DNA from: Myxococcales bacterium | GTDB taxonomy: Bacteria > Myxococcota_A > Polyangia > Polyangiales > Polyangiaceae | Direction of reading: 5' to 3' | Length of the DNA stretch: 17,943 bases | NCBI GenBank assembly: GCA_023248785.1 | Contig: JAHFDX010000013.1 | Location: 1 to 17,943, forward strand | Shown: positions 7,286 to 13,886 of the stretch, piece by piece | Layout of the letters: every line of letters begins with the position of its first letter | Numbering within the stretch: position 1 is the stretch's first letter | The notes under the pieces: model-generated | The model's database searches: none | What the model saw: only the letters and a program-made list of their open reading frames with translations | What the model was told of the DNA's origin: nothing | Translations under genes and position numbers: made by a program

Positions 7286-8974
7286 CTATTCCCCGCGCGT
7301 AGACATCTGCGGCGAGTTCAGCCACTCCCTGAGTACTACGGCCGCACTCGCAGGATCTTTCGCGGCAAGTGAGAGCGCTTCGGTACGAACGCGTTCTCGT
7401 ACCTCCTCAGGAAGGATTGACGCGCCCGGAAGCCTTGGAGCATCACTCGCACCTGGTGGGAACGCACCCCGATCCACCGTATCAATCACCGCACGTGCGA
7501 GCTCACGCACTTCAGCCGAAGACGGATTTGTCAGGGCGGCTGTTGCCGTCGCTCTTGCGGGTCGTGGGGCAGCCTTCGGCATCTTCTTCATGAGAAGATA
7601 GACCGCGGCTGCAACCGCAAGCGCGCCGCCCACATAGAGCCCGTAGCTTATGTTGCGAGCACGCATCTGCTTCTCTTCAACCACCTTCGCCGCGGCTTCG
7701 ATGTCAGGAGGTGGAACAAACGCTGCGCTTTCGATGCGGAATCCGTCGCCACGCGTCGCGTTAAAGCCGACTGCGCTCTTTACGAGTTCGCCCAACCGCT
7801 CAAGCTCGTCCTTCTCGCGCGCAATGAACTCCTTGCCCGCAGCTTGCTTGCCGTCCACCAACACGGCGACCGACACGCGCGCGACGCGCCCCGCTGGCGC
7901 AAGGGTTTTCTCAACGACCTTGTCGATATCCCAGTTTTCGGTGCTGGACTCACGCATCGATCCGCTGGTGTTGCTATTTTCGCCGCCGTTGTCTGCATTG
8001 TCACCAGCGGGCGGAGTGTTGTTTGCGCCAGGCACGCCCGCCACACCTTCACTCGAAGCGCTCTGCGAACGCTCCTTCGAAAGTAGCTTGCTCCGGATCA
8101 CAGCCTTCTGTGGATCGTAGCGCTCAGAGGTCGTCTCCTTCGCGGTGAGGTCGAGATCCACACTCACGCGCACATCGGCGTGCCCCGCTCCTACCGTGCG
8201 CTCGAGAAGTTCACGCGCCTTGTCCTGTAGGCGCATGGCGTACTCCGCTTCCTTCTCCTCTTGATCGCCGCCGCCAAGTCCTCCGCCACCTCCAGCCTCG
8301 CCCCGTGGGCGATGGAGCGTCTGCCCATCGGTTGTCACGACGGAAACATGATCGGTCGTGAGGCCGGGAACGGCTGAGGTTACAAGGTGAACAACGGAAC
8401 CAATCTCGCCTTTCGACAGCGCACGCCCCGTCCGCAGTTTCAACAGCACGGAAGCGCTCGCAAACTCGCGGCGCATCGAAAAAATACTACGCTCGGGCAT
8501 CACCAAATGGACCCGCGCAGTTCCAACGGCCGCCAAACTTCCGATCGTGCGTGAGAGCTCGCCTTCAAGCGCGCGCTGCTTTTGAACGCGCTGCTCGAAC
8601 TCTGTCGCGCCGAGTTTCGTCTTGTCGAAGATCTCATTTCCAACGCTGCTGCCACCACGGGGAAGACCGGCTCCGGCAAGTTCGAGTCGCACTTCGTCGA
8701 CCTTGTCCACGGGCACCAGGATGCTCGTTCCGTGGCCATCAAGTTTATAATTGACCTTGAGCTCCTTGAGCTTGGTCGCCATCGCTTGCGCATCTTCGCC
8801 GTTCAACTCGGAGTAAAGTGTCGCGTAGTGTTCCTGGCCCGCGAAAAACGATATCGCCAACACCATGACGCTAACGCCAACGGTTGACGCCACGAAGATG
8901 GCGCGCTTTCCGGTCGACAGGTTCTGCCAGAACCCAGCGATCTGAGAGAGGATGGCTTTGAGCCTCTCGTTCAC
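7286..8974 (-). CDS. fliF: Flagellar MS-ring protein FliF
   Basis: FliF builds the MS ring in the inner membrane, the base on which the flagellum assembles. From a GTG at 8974 the product is 562 residues, close to the usual 550-570. A membrane helix lies at about 24-46 and a second at about 442-462, flanking a large periplasmic region with ring-building motifs (GTSILVPVDKVDEVRLELAGAGLP; ARVHLVMPE) and a Gly-rich loop (EAGGGGGLGGGD). The C-terminal tail (VREWLN-like, VVLREWLNSP) is the FliG-binding helix. The frame is open to 9055, but GTG 8974 has GGAGG nine bases upstream and lies 20 bases after the predicted sigma54 transcription start, which decides the start. First gene of the fliFGHIJ run. 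Confidence 0.95.
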   Translation of the reverse strand: MNERLKAILSQIAGFWQNLSTGKRAIFVASTVGVSVMVLAISFFAGQEHYATLYSELNGEDAQAMATKLKELKVNYKLDGHGTSILVPVDKVDEVRLELAGAGLPRGGSSVGNEIFDKTKLGATEFEQRVQKQRALEGELSRTIGSLAAVGTARVHLVMPERSIFSMRREFASASVLLKLRTGRALSKGEIGSVVHLVTSAVPGLTTDHVSVVTTDGQTLHRPRGEAGGGGGLGGGDQEEKEAEYAMRLQDKARELLERTVGAGHADVRVSVDLDLTAKETTSERYDPQKAVIRSKLLSKERSQSASSEGVAGVPGANNTPPAGDNADNGGENSNTSGSMRESSTENWDIDKVVEKTLAPAGRVARVSVAVLVDGKQAAGKEFIAREKDELERLGELVKSAVGFNATRGDGFRIESAAFVPPPDIEAAAKVVEEKQMRARNISYGLYVGGALAVAAAVYLLMKKMPKAAPRPARATATAALTNPSSAEVRELARAVIDTVDRGAFPPGASDAPRLPGASILPEEVRERVRTEALSLAAKDPASAAVVLREWLNSPQMSTRGE

Positions 8975-9005
8975 TCGACACTTCCTCCTATCAGGCTTGA
9001 GAGGT

Positions 9006-9020
9006 GCAAGAGGTGGGCCC
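9006..9020 (-). promoter_or_regulatory. Predicted sigma54 promoter of fliFGHIJ
   Basis: On the minus strand the sequence is GGGCCCA-CCTC-TTGC followed by A, with GG and GC exactly ten bases apart and a perfect TTGCA -12 element. The predicted transcription start is near 8994, giving a 20-base leader that contains the fliF ribosome binding site. It lies between the terminator of the upstream sigma54 activator gene and fliF, so fliF is expected to be transcribed independently of that gene. Confidence 0.7.
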
Positions 9021-9089
9021 AACAAAACCGCGGAAATTTCGGGGCCGACGTGCAAAAACGCAATTCGTCACTACGTCAGATACCTTATT

Positions 9090-9122
9090 AAAAAAAAAGG
9101 GCGGAGCTCTTCGCTCCGCCCT
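9090..9122 (-). terminator. Rho-independent terminator of the sigma54 activator gene
   Basis: GGGCGGAGC (9099-9107) and GCTCCGCCC (9113-9121) form a perfect 9-base stem with loop TCTTC. Read on the minus strand it is followed directly by nine T residues (plus-strand A run 9090-9098), so it terminates leftward transcription. It lies about 80 bases after the activator stop and just upstream of the fliF promoter, separating the two transcripts. Confidence 0.92.
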
Positions 9123-9166
9123 CCGGCCACCCCCCGTATATCTCTACACAAGCTCAAGCACGTAGC

Positions 9167-9201
9167 GTGCCGTGCCCCTTTGAGGCACACGAGCTCGTGC
9201 C
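9167..9201. promoter_or_regulatory. Cluster of GTGCC/GGCAC half-sites, possible upstream activator site
   Basis: Four copies of GTGCC or its complement GGCAC lie at 9167-9171, 9172-9176, 9184-9188 and 9197-9201. The last part is also a perfect 12-base palindrome, CACGAGCTCGTG (9188-9199). The cluster abuts the activator gene's stop codon, about 175 to 205 bases upstream of the predicted fliF transcription start, a normal distance for an enhancer bound by a sigma54 activator. Function is inferred from dyad symmetry and position only. Confidence 0.35.
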
Positions 9202-10271
9202 TACGCTGCCTTCGTTGAACCCAGGCGCTTGCGCTTGAGCATCTCGACGAGGGTTGTGCGATTCAAGCCCAACAAGCGAGCAGCTTGGTTCTTGTTCCAA
9301 CCTGTACGCTCGAGCGCCTGACGGATCAGATTGTTCTCGAATGATTCAACGGCCGTCCGAAGGTCTACACCGCCATCGGGCAGGCTCGTGTTCGTCGAAC
9401 CATTCCTTCGTTCCGCGCCAAGTCCGCAGATCTTCGCAGGAAGGTCTCGCGGCTCGATCACGCTGTCTGTGCAAAGCAACATCGCGCGCTCGATGGTGTT
9501 CTCGAGCTCTCGAACATTGCCCGGCCAGTTCCAAGCAATCATCGCATCGAACGCGGCCGAGGAAATCACGGCGTCGCGGCTAATGCGCTTGCTTGTTTTC
9601 TCGATGAACCAGTCGATGAGCAACGCCAGGTCTTCCTTGCGCTCACGCAGAGACGGGAGCTGAAGATGAATGACGTTGAGGCGGTAATACAAGTCTTCAC
9701 GGAACTTGCCTGCCGCAACCGCTTCTTCGAGATCGATGTTCGTCGCTGCCACGATGCGAACATCCGCCTTGTAGGTCTTCGAGTCGCCGACCGGCGAGTA
9801 CTCATACGACTGCAAGAGTCGCAAGAGCTTCACTTGAAGCGACAGGGGAAGTTCACCCACCTCGTCGAGGAAGAGCGTTCCGCCCTGAGCCACTCCAATG
9901 CGACCAGTCTTCGATGTGTGCGCGCCGGTGAATGCGCCGCGCACGTGACCGAAGAGTTCACTTTCGAGCAAAGCCTCGGGAATCGCACCACAGTTCACTG
10001 CAACGAACGGTGACGATCCTCGCGGGCTCGCATTGTGCACAGCACGGGCTACGAGTTCTTTACCCGTACCACTCTCTCCGGTCACCAACACGGTGCAGGT
10101 CGTATCGGCAACTCGATCGATCATCCGGTAGAGATCAACGATCGACTGCGATTCGCCAATCACATCGACCATGCTGCGCGGACGGGCTGCCCCTGCCGCG
10201 ATCGGAGGTTCTTGGAGTTCCCCAACGCGAATGATTCCGGATTCCCGTTCTTCGTCGCTGAAGTGATCCAT
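9201..10271 (-). CDS. Sigma54-dependent transcriptional activator, AAA+ plus Fis-type HTH, no receiver domain (flagellar regulator)
   Basis: Bacterial enhancer-binding protein that remodels sigma54 RNA polymerase using ATP. The 357-residue product has Walker A GESGTGKE (65-72), the sigma54-contacting GAFTGA loop (112-117), Walker B GGTLFLDE (130-137), VRIVAATN, FREDLYYRLNV and WPGNVRELEN, and a C-terminal Fis-like helix-turn-helix (about 315-350, NKNQAARLLGLNRTTLVEML). Only about 35 residues precede the AAA+ domain, so there is no receiver, GAF or PAS domain. The start is ATG 10271 with GGAGG four bases upstream; the frame is open to 10379 but the extra residues look non-coding. The TTLVE ending resembles FleQ/FlrA/FlrC-type flagellar activators. 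Its place between two sigma54-driven flagellar blocks makes it their likely regulator. Confidence 0.9.
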   Translation of the reverse strand: MDHFSDEERESGIIRVGELQEPPIAAGAARPRSMVDVIGESQSIVDLYRMIDRVADTTCTVLVTGESGTGKELVARAVHNASPRGSSPFVAVNCGAIPEALLESELFGHVRGAFTGAHTSKTGRIGVAQGGTLFLDEVGELPLSLQVKLLRLLQSYEYSPVGDSKTYKADVRIVAATNIDLEEAVAAGKFREDLYYRLNVIHLQLPSLRERKEDLALLIDWFIEKTSKRISRDAVISSAAFDAMIAWNWPGNVRELENTIERAMLLCTDSVIEPRDLPAKICGLGAERRNGSTNTSLPDGGVDLRTAVESFENNLIRQALERTGWNKNQAARLLGLNRTTLVEMLKRKRLGSTKAA

Positions 10272-10702
10272 CGTACCTCCGCAATGTGGTTGCGCCGAGC
10301 TGTTGACTGGATAGCGTTCGAAAGTTGACATCGCAAGCCGCGGGCCAGGCGTCGACGTTTTGGCGAAGGCCGCCAACACACTGTCATTTCCCAGGTTTTT
10401 GCTGGGAAAATCGAAATTGCACGAACGCTGTTACAAGGTGTGACTCATGCTTTGCCTGGGGCCGATTCGACCCCGCACAGCGATTTGCAACGCCCCGTGA
10501 ATATCCAGGGAATGCTACGCAACCGCGTGGGAATGTCGGGCGCTCAAAGGCGGGGTCACAAGTGACCTCATGCGCAACCGTTGAGGTCGCACTTGCCCCA
10601 CCTGACATGCCTTCGGTGTCATGGGTCTGGCTAGCCAGGCCCTTTGACTCTCCGAACGGCAGCTTTTGTGATCTGGCACGCGTGATGCTCCTTGGAGACG
10701 GC
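10272..10702. promoter_or_regulatory. Divergent control region between the activator gene and flgB
   Basis: No convincing gene lies here, although one plus-strand frame is open throughout. It contains four dyads: TTGGCG/CGCCAA (10360-10376), TTTCCCAG/CTGGGAAA with a 7-base loop (10387-10409), the near-gapless GGTCAC-AA-GTGACC (10554-10567) and TGACA/TGTCA (10603-10621). GTGACTCATGC near 10440 resembles GTGACCTCATGC at 10562. The 10554 dyad is about 135-145 bases upstream of the predicted flgB transcription start, a typical enhancer distance. A weak sigma70-like pair for the activator gene (TTGCGA, 17 bases, TATCCA on the minus strand, near 10335-10307) is possible. Confidence 0.55.
10674..10688 (+). 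promoter_or_regulatory. Predicted sigma54 promoter of flgB
   Basis: TGGCACG-CGTG-ATGC followed by T: a perfect -24 element and one mismatch in the -12 element, with GG and GC ten bases apart. The predicted start of transcription is near 10700, three bases before the flgB GTG at 10703. An ATG inside the box (10685) cannot be the start codon if this promoter is used. Confidence 0.72.
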
Positions 10703-11113
10703 GTGAGCTCCCTGTTCGCCGGCGTCGAGTCATTGCAGTACAGCCTGGACTATCACCAGCGTAGGCAGACGCTCATCATCTCCAATATCGCGCATGTGGA
10801 TACACCAGGGTACGTATCCAAAGACCTCGCGCGGGCGCCGGCCTCGGCGGAGAAGAACGCGTTCGAGGTTGTCCTGCGCAAGACGTCAGACAAGCACGTC
10901 AATCACGGTGGGAAAACGGGCCAGACCCCGGCGGCGGATGAAAAAGTGTTCGACGATCCTTCCAAGAGCGCAAACGACACGAATTCAGTCTCCCTCGATC
11001 GCGAAGCATCGAAAGCAGCCGCGAATCAAATTCGTTACGACGTGCTCGCCACGCTGGTGAGCGGAGACCTTCACGGCCTTGCGGCCGCGGCAACGGACTT
11101 CAAGACCGGATGA
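10703..11113 (+). CDS. flgB: Flagellar proximal rod protein FlgB
   Basis: FlgB is the first rod subunit above the MS ring and FliE. With the GTG start the product is 136 residues, normal for FlgB. It begins SSLFAGVESLQYSLDYHQRR and contains SNIAHVDTPGY (27-37), the rod-protein N-terminal signature (usually NIANADTPGY). The C-terminal helix includes DVLATLVSGDLHGLAAAATD. The same frame is open far upstream, to 10325, but that part has no flagellar similarity and crosses the promoter. GGAG lies five bases before the GTG, yet upstream of the predicted sigma54 transcription start; an ATG at 10685 is the alternative start. It heads the flgB-flgC-fliE run. Confidence 0.88.
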   Translation: MSSLFAGVESLQYSLDYHQRRQTLIISNIAHVDTPGYVSKDLARAPASAEKNAFEVVLRKTSDKHVNHGGKTGQTPAADEKVFDDPSKSANDTNSVSLDREASKAAANQIRYDVLATLVSGDLHGLAAAATDFKTG

Positions 11114-11124
11114 TGACGCATTTT

Positions 11125-11139
11125 TGGCACAAAGATTGT
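11125..11139 (+). promoter_or_regulatory. Predicted sigma54 promoter of flgC
   Basis: TGGCACA-AAGA-TTGT followed by T: a near-perfect -24 element; the -12 GC is GT, which usually weakens such promoters. The predicted transcription start is near 11151, just before the flgC ribosome binding site (GAGG at 11154-11157). It lies in the 53-base gap between flgB and flgC, so flgC and fliE may have an extra promoter. Confidence 0.5.
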
Positions 11140-11166
11140 TACGAAAGGTTCGCGAGGACATAACCG

Positions 11167-11616
11167 ATGCCCATTGGAGCTTTCACTGCGATGGATATTG
11201 CTGCGTCAGGCCTGTCGGCCGAGCGCACGCGCATGAACACAATCGCCTCCAACCTTGCCAACGCCAAGACGACACGCACACCGCAAGGCGGACCCTACAA
11301 GCGCCTCGACCCAATGTTTCGTGCGGACACATCGGTCGCCACAAGGGGTGGCCCTGCCGATGCGTTCGACCCTGCAATGAAGGCCGCAGTGGGGGTAAAG
11401 GTCGTTCGCATCCAGCAGGATCAGCGCGATCCGAACCGCGTGTACGATCCCGGGCATCCGGACGCGGACGGCGAGGGCTATGTTCTTTTGCCAAACGTCA
11501 ACGTGGTCGAAGAGATGGTCAACATGATCACCGCGTCACGCGCATACGAAGCCGGCGTTACCTCGATTGAGTCGGTCAAGAGCATGGCGCGGTCAGCCCT
11601 CGGGATTGGTCGCTGA
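11167..11616 (+). CDS. flgC: Flagellar proximal rod protein FlgC
   Basis: FlgC is a proximal rod subunit. The 149-residue product has the N-terminal rod signature AMDIAASGLSAERTRMNTIASNLANAKTT and the FlgC-specific C-terminal block PDADGEGYVLLPNVNVVEEM followed by ITASRAYEAGVTSIESVKSM. Length and motif order match FlgC throughout. The ATG has GAGG nine bases upstream. The stop is two bases before fliE. There are no unusual features. Confidence 0.95.
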   Translation: MPIGAFTAMDIAASGLSAERTRMNTIASNLANAKTTRTPQGGPYKRLDPMFRADTSVATRGGPADAFDPAMKAAVGVKVVRIQQDQRDPNRVYDPGHPDADGEGYVLLPNVNVVEEMVNMITASRAYEAGVTSIESVKSMARSALGIGR

Positions 11617-11618
11617 TC

Positions 11619-11966
11619 ATGGCTGCTATCACGCCGGCGAGTGGTCTGGAGAATATGCTCGGCGGGCAACAGCCTGAACTCAAGCTTCAGGGCGGCATTC
11701 AGTTTGACGACTTCAAGAAGACGGACTCTGCCACCTCGGCGGAATCTATGCCGTTTGAAAACGCGATGAAAGCCGCATTTTCACACGCCAATCAAACATC
11801 AATCGAAGCCAACAAGATGGCCTCGTCATTCGCTGCAGGAACGAACGACGACATCCACGGAACGATGATCGCGTCGCAGAAAGCAGCCATTGAGGTCAAG
11901 CTCGTGGCGACGGTGCGTAATAAGCTTGTCGACGCGTTCTACGACTTGTGGCGGATGAATTTGTGA
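11619..11966 (+). CDS. fliE: Flagellar hook-basal body complex protein FliE
   Basis: FliE joins the MS ring to the rod and is among the first substrates exported. The 115-residue product has a variable N terminus and the typical C-terminal FliE region: PFENAMKAAFSHANQTSIEANKM, then IASQKAAIEVKLVATVRNKLVDAFYDLWRMNL, ending with the family's R-M hydrophobic tail. The length is near normal (about 100-115). There is no clear ribosome binding site; it starts two bases after the flgC stop, so translational coupling is likely. A terminator hairpin begins in its stop codon. Confidence 0.92.
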   Translation: MAAITPASGLENMLGGQQPELKLQGGIQFDDFKKTDSATSAESMPFENAMKAAFSHANQTSIEANKMASSFAAGTNDDIHGTMIASQKAAIEVKLVATVRNKLVDAFYDLWRMNL

Positions 11967-12008
11967 GCGCGTGTGTGCGGATCGCTATTGCCGCGCGCGC
12001 TCATTTTT
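11964..12008 (+). terminator. Terminator after fliE
   Basis: TGAGCGCG (11964-11971, starting with the fliE stop codon) pairs perfectly with CGCGCTCA (11996-12003). Inside, GCGG (11977-11980) pairs with CCGC (11991-11994). Five T residues follow (12004-12008). This fits a rho-independent terminator for the flgB-flgC-fliE transcript, with a larger and less perfect loop than usual. Confidence 0.65.
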
Positions 12009-12036
12009 CCCGTGATGGCTTACAGCGCAACCACGG

Positions 12037-12089
12037 GGGGTTCCTCGCTCCGCTCGGAATGACATGGCCGGGTAGCTCGGAATGACATG
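12037..12089. repeat. Short interspersed repeat, VIPSGARNP/CHSERSEE type
   Basis: The 15-base word GCTCGGAATGACATG occurs twice, at 12052-12066 and 12075-12089. With its flank (from 12037), the minus-strand reading CATTCCGAGCGGAGCGAGGAA matches a well-known scattered intergenic repeat in many bacterial genomes, whose false translation gives peptides such as VIPSGARNP, readable here on the minus strand. A degenerate third piece, TCATCCTGAGCG, lies at 12138-12149. It fills the gap between the fliE terminator and the flbD promoter. The family assignment is from memory of the motif. Confidence 0.6.
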
Positions 12090-12184
12090 CGGAGTGCACC
12101 CGTCGCGCCTTATGCGCTTGTTGCCCGCATCCGTAACTCATCCTGAGCGTTGTGCGCGTTTGCATTGCGTTCAAACGGCCGAGC

Positions 12185-12199
12185 TGGCTTGGATTTTGC
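12185..12199 (+). promoter_or_regulatory. Predicted sigma54 promoter of flbD-motA-motB
   Basis: TGGCTTG-GATT-TTGC: perfect TGG/C and TTGC elements, with GG and GC ten bases apart and two mismatches in the -24 element. The predicted transcription start is near 12211, a 27-base leader that holds GAGG five bases before the flbD GTG. It lies downstream of the fliE terminator, so flbD-motAB forms a separate transcript. Confidence 0.65.
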
Positions 12200-12237
12200 G
12201 ACAGCTCGATCGTGGGAAAGAAGTGGATGAGGTCGCC

Positions 12238-12522
12238 GTGATTGTGCTCACTCGCCTCAATGGACAAGCCGTTGCCATCAATCCAGATCTTATGACCTGG
12301 ATCGATGTCACGCCTGATACGACGGTGTCGCTCTTGGGAGGAGATCGCATCATTGTGCTTGAAGCACTTGATGAAGTGATCGATCGCATCATTCAATTTC
12401 GCCGTGCGGTCGGGGCGACGGGAGCGCCCAGATACGACGCGGCCCTTGGACGGCTAGCTCGACGGAATTCAGATCCTCCGCCTCCCGCTGCACCCACTCA
12501 TGCGCCGCAGGTGCGAAGGTGA
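12238..12522 (+). CDS. flbD: FlbD/SwrD family flagellar protein
   Basis: A small protein of the FlbD family (SwrD in Bacillus subtilis, where it affects motor torque). From GTG 12238 the product is 94 residues. Residues 2-60 match the family closely: VLTRLNGQAVAINPDLMTWI, then TVSLLGGDRIIVLEALDEVID. The remaining 34 residues form a Pro-rich tail (PPPPAAPTHAPQ) that most members lack. GAGG with five-base spacing and the sigma54 box fix the start; the frame is open to an ATG at 12082, but that region belongs to the repeat. It is three bases upstream of motA, fitting the torque role. This is not the Caulobacter sigma54 activator also called FlbD. Confidence 0.88.
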   Translation: MIVLTRLNGQAVAINPDLMTWIDVTPDTTVSLLGGDRIIVLEALDEVIDRIIQFRRAVGATGAPRYDAALGRLARRNSDPPPPAAPTHAPQVRR

Positions 12523-12525
12523 TTT

Positions 12526-13308
12526 ATGGATAAAGGGACGGTATTTGGGCTCGGCGTCGCGTTGGGAGGAATCCTCGTCGGCGATGTTCTTGAAGGTGGA
12601 TCCATCATGGCCATCATTCAGCCCACCGCCGCCATGATCGTGGGACTTGGAGCCATTGGCGCGACCATGACTCAGTTTCCGTTCGACACCTTCATGCGAA
12701 CGATGAAGAACATGAAGCTCATCTTTGGTGAGGCGCCAGATCGATCGCACGAGGTGATTGAAGAGATCGTCAAGTACGCAACCACCGCCCGCAAGGAAGG
12801 TATTCTCGCGCTCGAACCGCTCGCCGCGAAGGCCAGCGATCCGTTTCTTGGGCGTGCCATCAACATGGCCGTCGACGGTGTGGATGCAGTCGCGATGCGC
12901 GAATCGCTCGATGCAAGCGTCCATCACGTCGAGCAAGACGGCGAAGACGAAGCGAAGGTTTGGGAAGCCATTGGCGGATATGCGCCTACCGTCGGAATCA
13001 TCGGCGCCGTTCTCGGCCTCATCGTCGTTATGGGTAATTTGAACGACATTGCGAAGGTCGGTCACGGCATCGCAACAGCGTTCGTCGCTACGATTTACGG
13101 CGTCGGCGTGGCGAATCTCTTTGCCCTACCGGCAGCAGGCAAGATCAAACTCAAGACGCGAACGAAAGTTGCTTTCTACAACATCATGCTCGAAGGCGCT
13201 CTTGCCATTCAGCAAGGTATGAACCCCAAGCTCGTCCGCGAACGCCTCTTGGCGATGGCACCGCACACGGGTGGCCATGGCGACGCCAAGGCTGAGGCTG
13301 CTGCGTAA
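12526..13308 (+). CDS. motA: Flagellar stator protein MotA
   Basis: MotA is the four-helix inner-membrane stator subunit that, with MotB, conducts ions and drives FliG. The 260-residue product starts MDKGTVFGLGVALGGILVGD and has the first two helices (about 3-22 and 33-50), a cytoplasmic loop with the FliG-facing charges Arg89 and Glu97 (ARKEGILALE; E. coli Arg90 and Glu98), and helices 3 and 4 with the conserved prolines Pro154 (GGYAPTVGIIGAVLGL) and Pro202 (NLFALPAAGKIK). The ribosome binding site AAGGTG is in the end of flbD. The stop overlaps the motB ATG by one base. The C-terminal tail is rich in His, Gly and Ala. It looks intact. Confidence 0.95.
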   Translation: MDKGTVFGLGVALGGILVGDVLEGGSIMAIIQPTAAMIVGLGAIGATMTQFPFDTFMRTMKNMKLIFGEAPDRSHEVIEEIVKYATTARKEGILALEPLAAKASDPFLGRAINMAVDGVDAVAMRESLDASVHHVEQDGEDEAKVWEAIGGYAPTVGIIGAVLGLIVVMGNLNDIAKVGHGIATAFVATIYGVGVANLFALPAAGKIKLKTRTKVAFYNIMLEGALAIQQGMNPKLVRERLLAMAPHTGGHGDAKAEAAA

Positions 13309-13886
13309 TGGCAAGGAAGCACAAGCATCCAGAGCACGTAAACAATGAGCGTTGGCTTCTTAGCTACGCCGACTTCATCACTCTTCTGTTCGCGTTCTTC
13401 GTCGTTATGTTCGCCGTCTCGCAGACGCCTGACTCGAAGAAGGTCGGCCGATTTACCGAGTCGTTCATCGGCACCTTGGAATGGGAAATCATTCCGGGCC
13501 AAGGGCGAGGCATGATGGCGGGGGCCGGCAACTCGCTCAGCAATCGCAACAAGGGCCCCGGCCAAGGGCAAGGCGGGCCGAAAGCCGGCGGCACGATGAC
13601 GAGGGACGAAAAGGTCCAACGGAATAAGGCCATTCTGAAGGAGGCCGTACTTCGCGCGGTCGGACCTCAGCAGTCCGCACTGCAAGAAATGGAAGTCGAG
13701 GATGTGAACGGCGAGCTCGTCATTCGGCTCCCCGAAAAGCTGATCTTCGCAAGTGGCGAGGCAAAGCTAACGCCGGAAGGTACGAAGGCGATCGATGCAC
13801 TGGCACGGCAACTCAAGAATCATCCTTCCACGATGCGCATTGAGGGCCACAGCGACTCGATTCCCACGCACAGCGAAAAGTTCTAG
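13308..13886 (+). CDS. motB: Flagellar stator protein MotB, cut short by an in-frame TAG
   Basis: MotB pairs with MotA and anchors the stator to peptidoglycan. The reading stops at codon 193. Present: a basic cytoplasmic N terminus, the single membrane helix with the ion-binding aspartate Asp22 (LLSYADFITLLFAFFVVMFA), a Gly-rich linker (about 60-90), and the first half of the OmpA-like domain (ELVIRLPEKLIFASGEAKLT, MRIEGHSDSIPTHSEKF). The TAG replaces the one variable residue before SNWELS, inside the conserved peptidoglycan-binding motif. As annotated, the product could not bind peptidoglycan. Sequence error, nonsense mutation or readthrough are all possible; TAG also ends fliI, fliF and the activator gene here, so TAG is not globally recoded. 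Confidence 0.85.
   Translation: MARKHKHPEHVNNERWLLSYADFITLLFAFFVVMFAVSQTPDSKKVGRFTESFIGTLEWEIIPGQGRGMMAGAGNSLSNRNKGPGQGQGGPKAGGTMTRDEKVQRNKAILKEAVLRAVGPQQSALQEMEVEDVNGELVIRLPEKLIFASGEAKLTPEGTKAIDALARQLKNHPSTMRIEGHSDSIPTHSEKF

Noticed and set aside
10325..10702. Open frame upstream of flgB giving a 262-residue fusion
   Set aside because: The added residues have no flagellar or domain-like character, cross four dyads and the sigma54 box, and have no ribosome binding site.
12001..12396. 131-residue minus-strand frame containing VIPSGARNP
   Set aside because: It is the typical false translation of the interspersed repeat and runs opposite flbD.
12469..13065. 198-residue minus-strand frame opposite motA
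   Set aside because: It is antisense to a strongly conserved gene and has no ribosome binding site or known motif.
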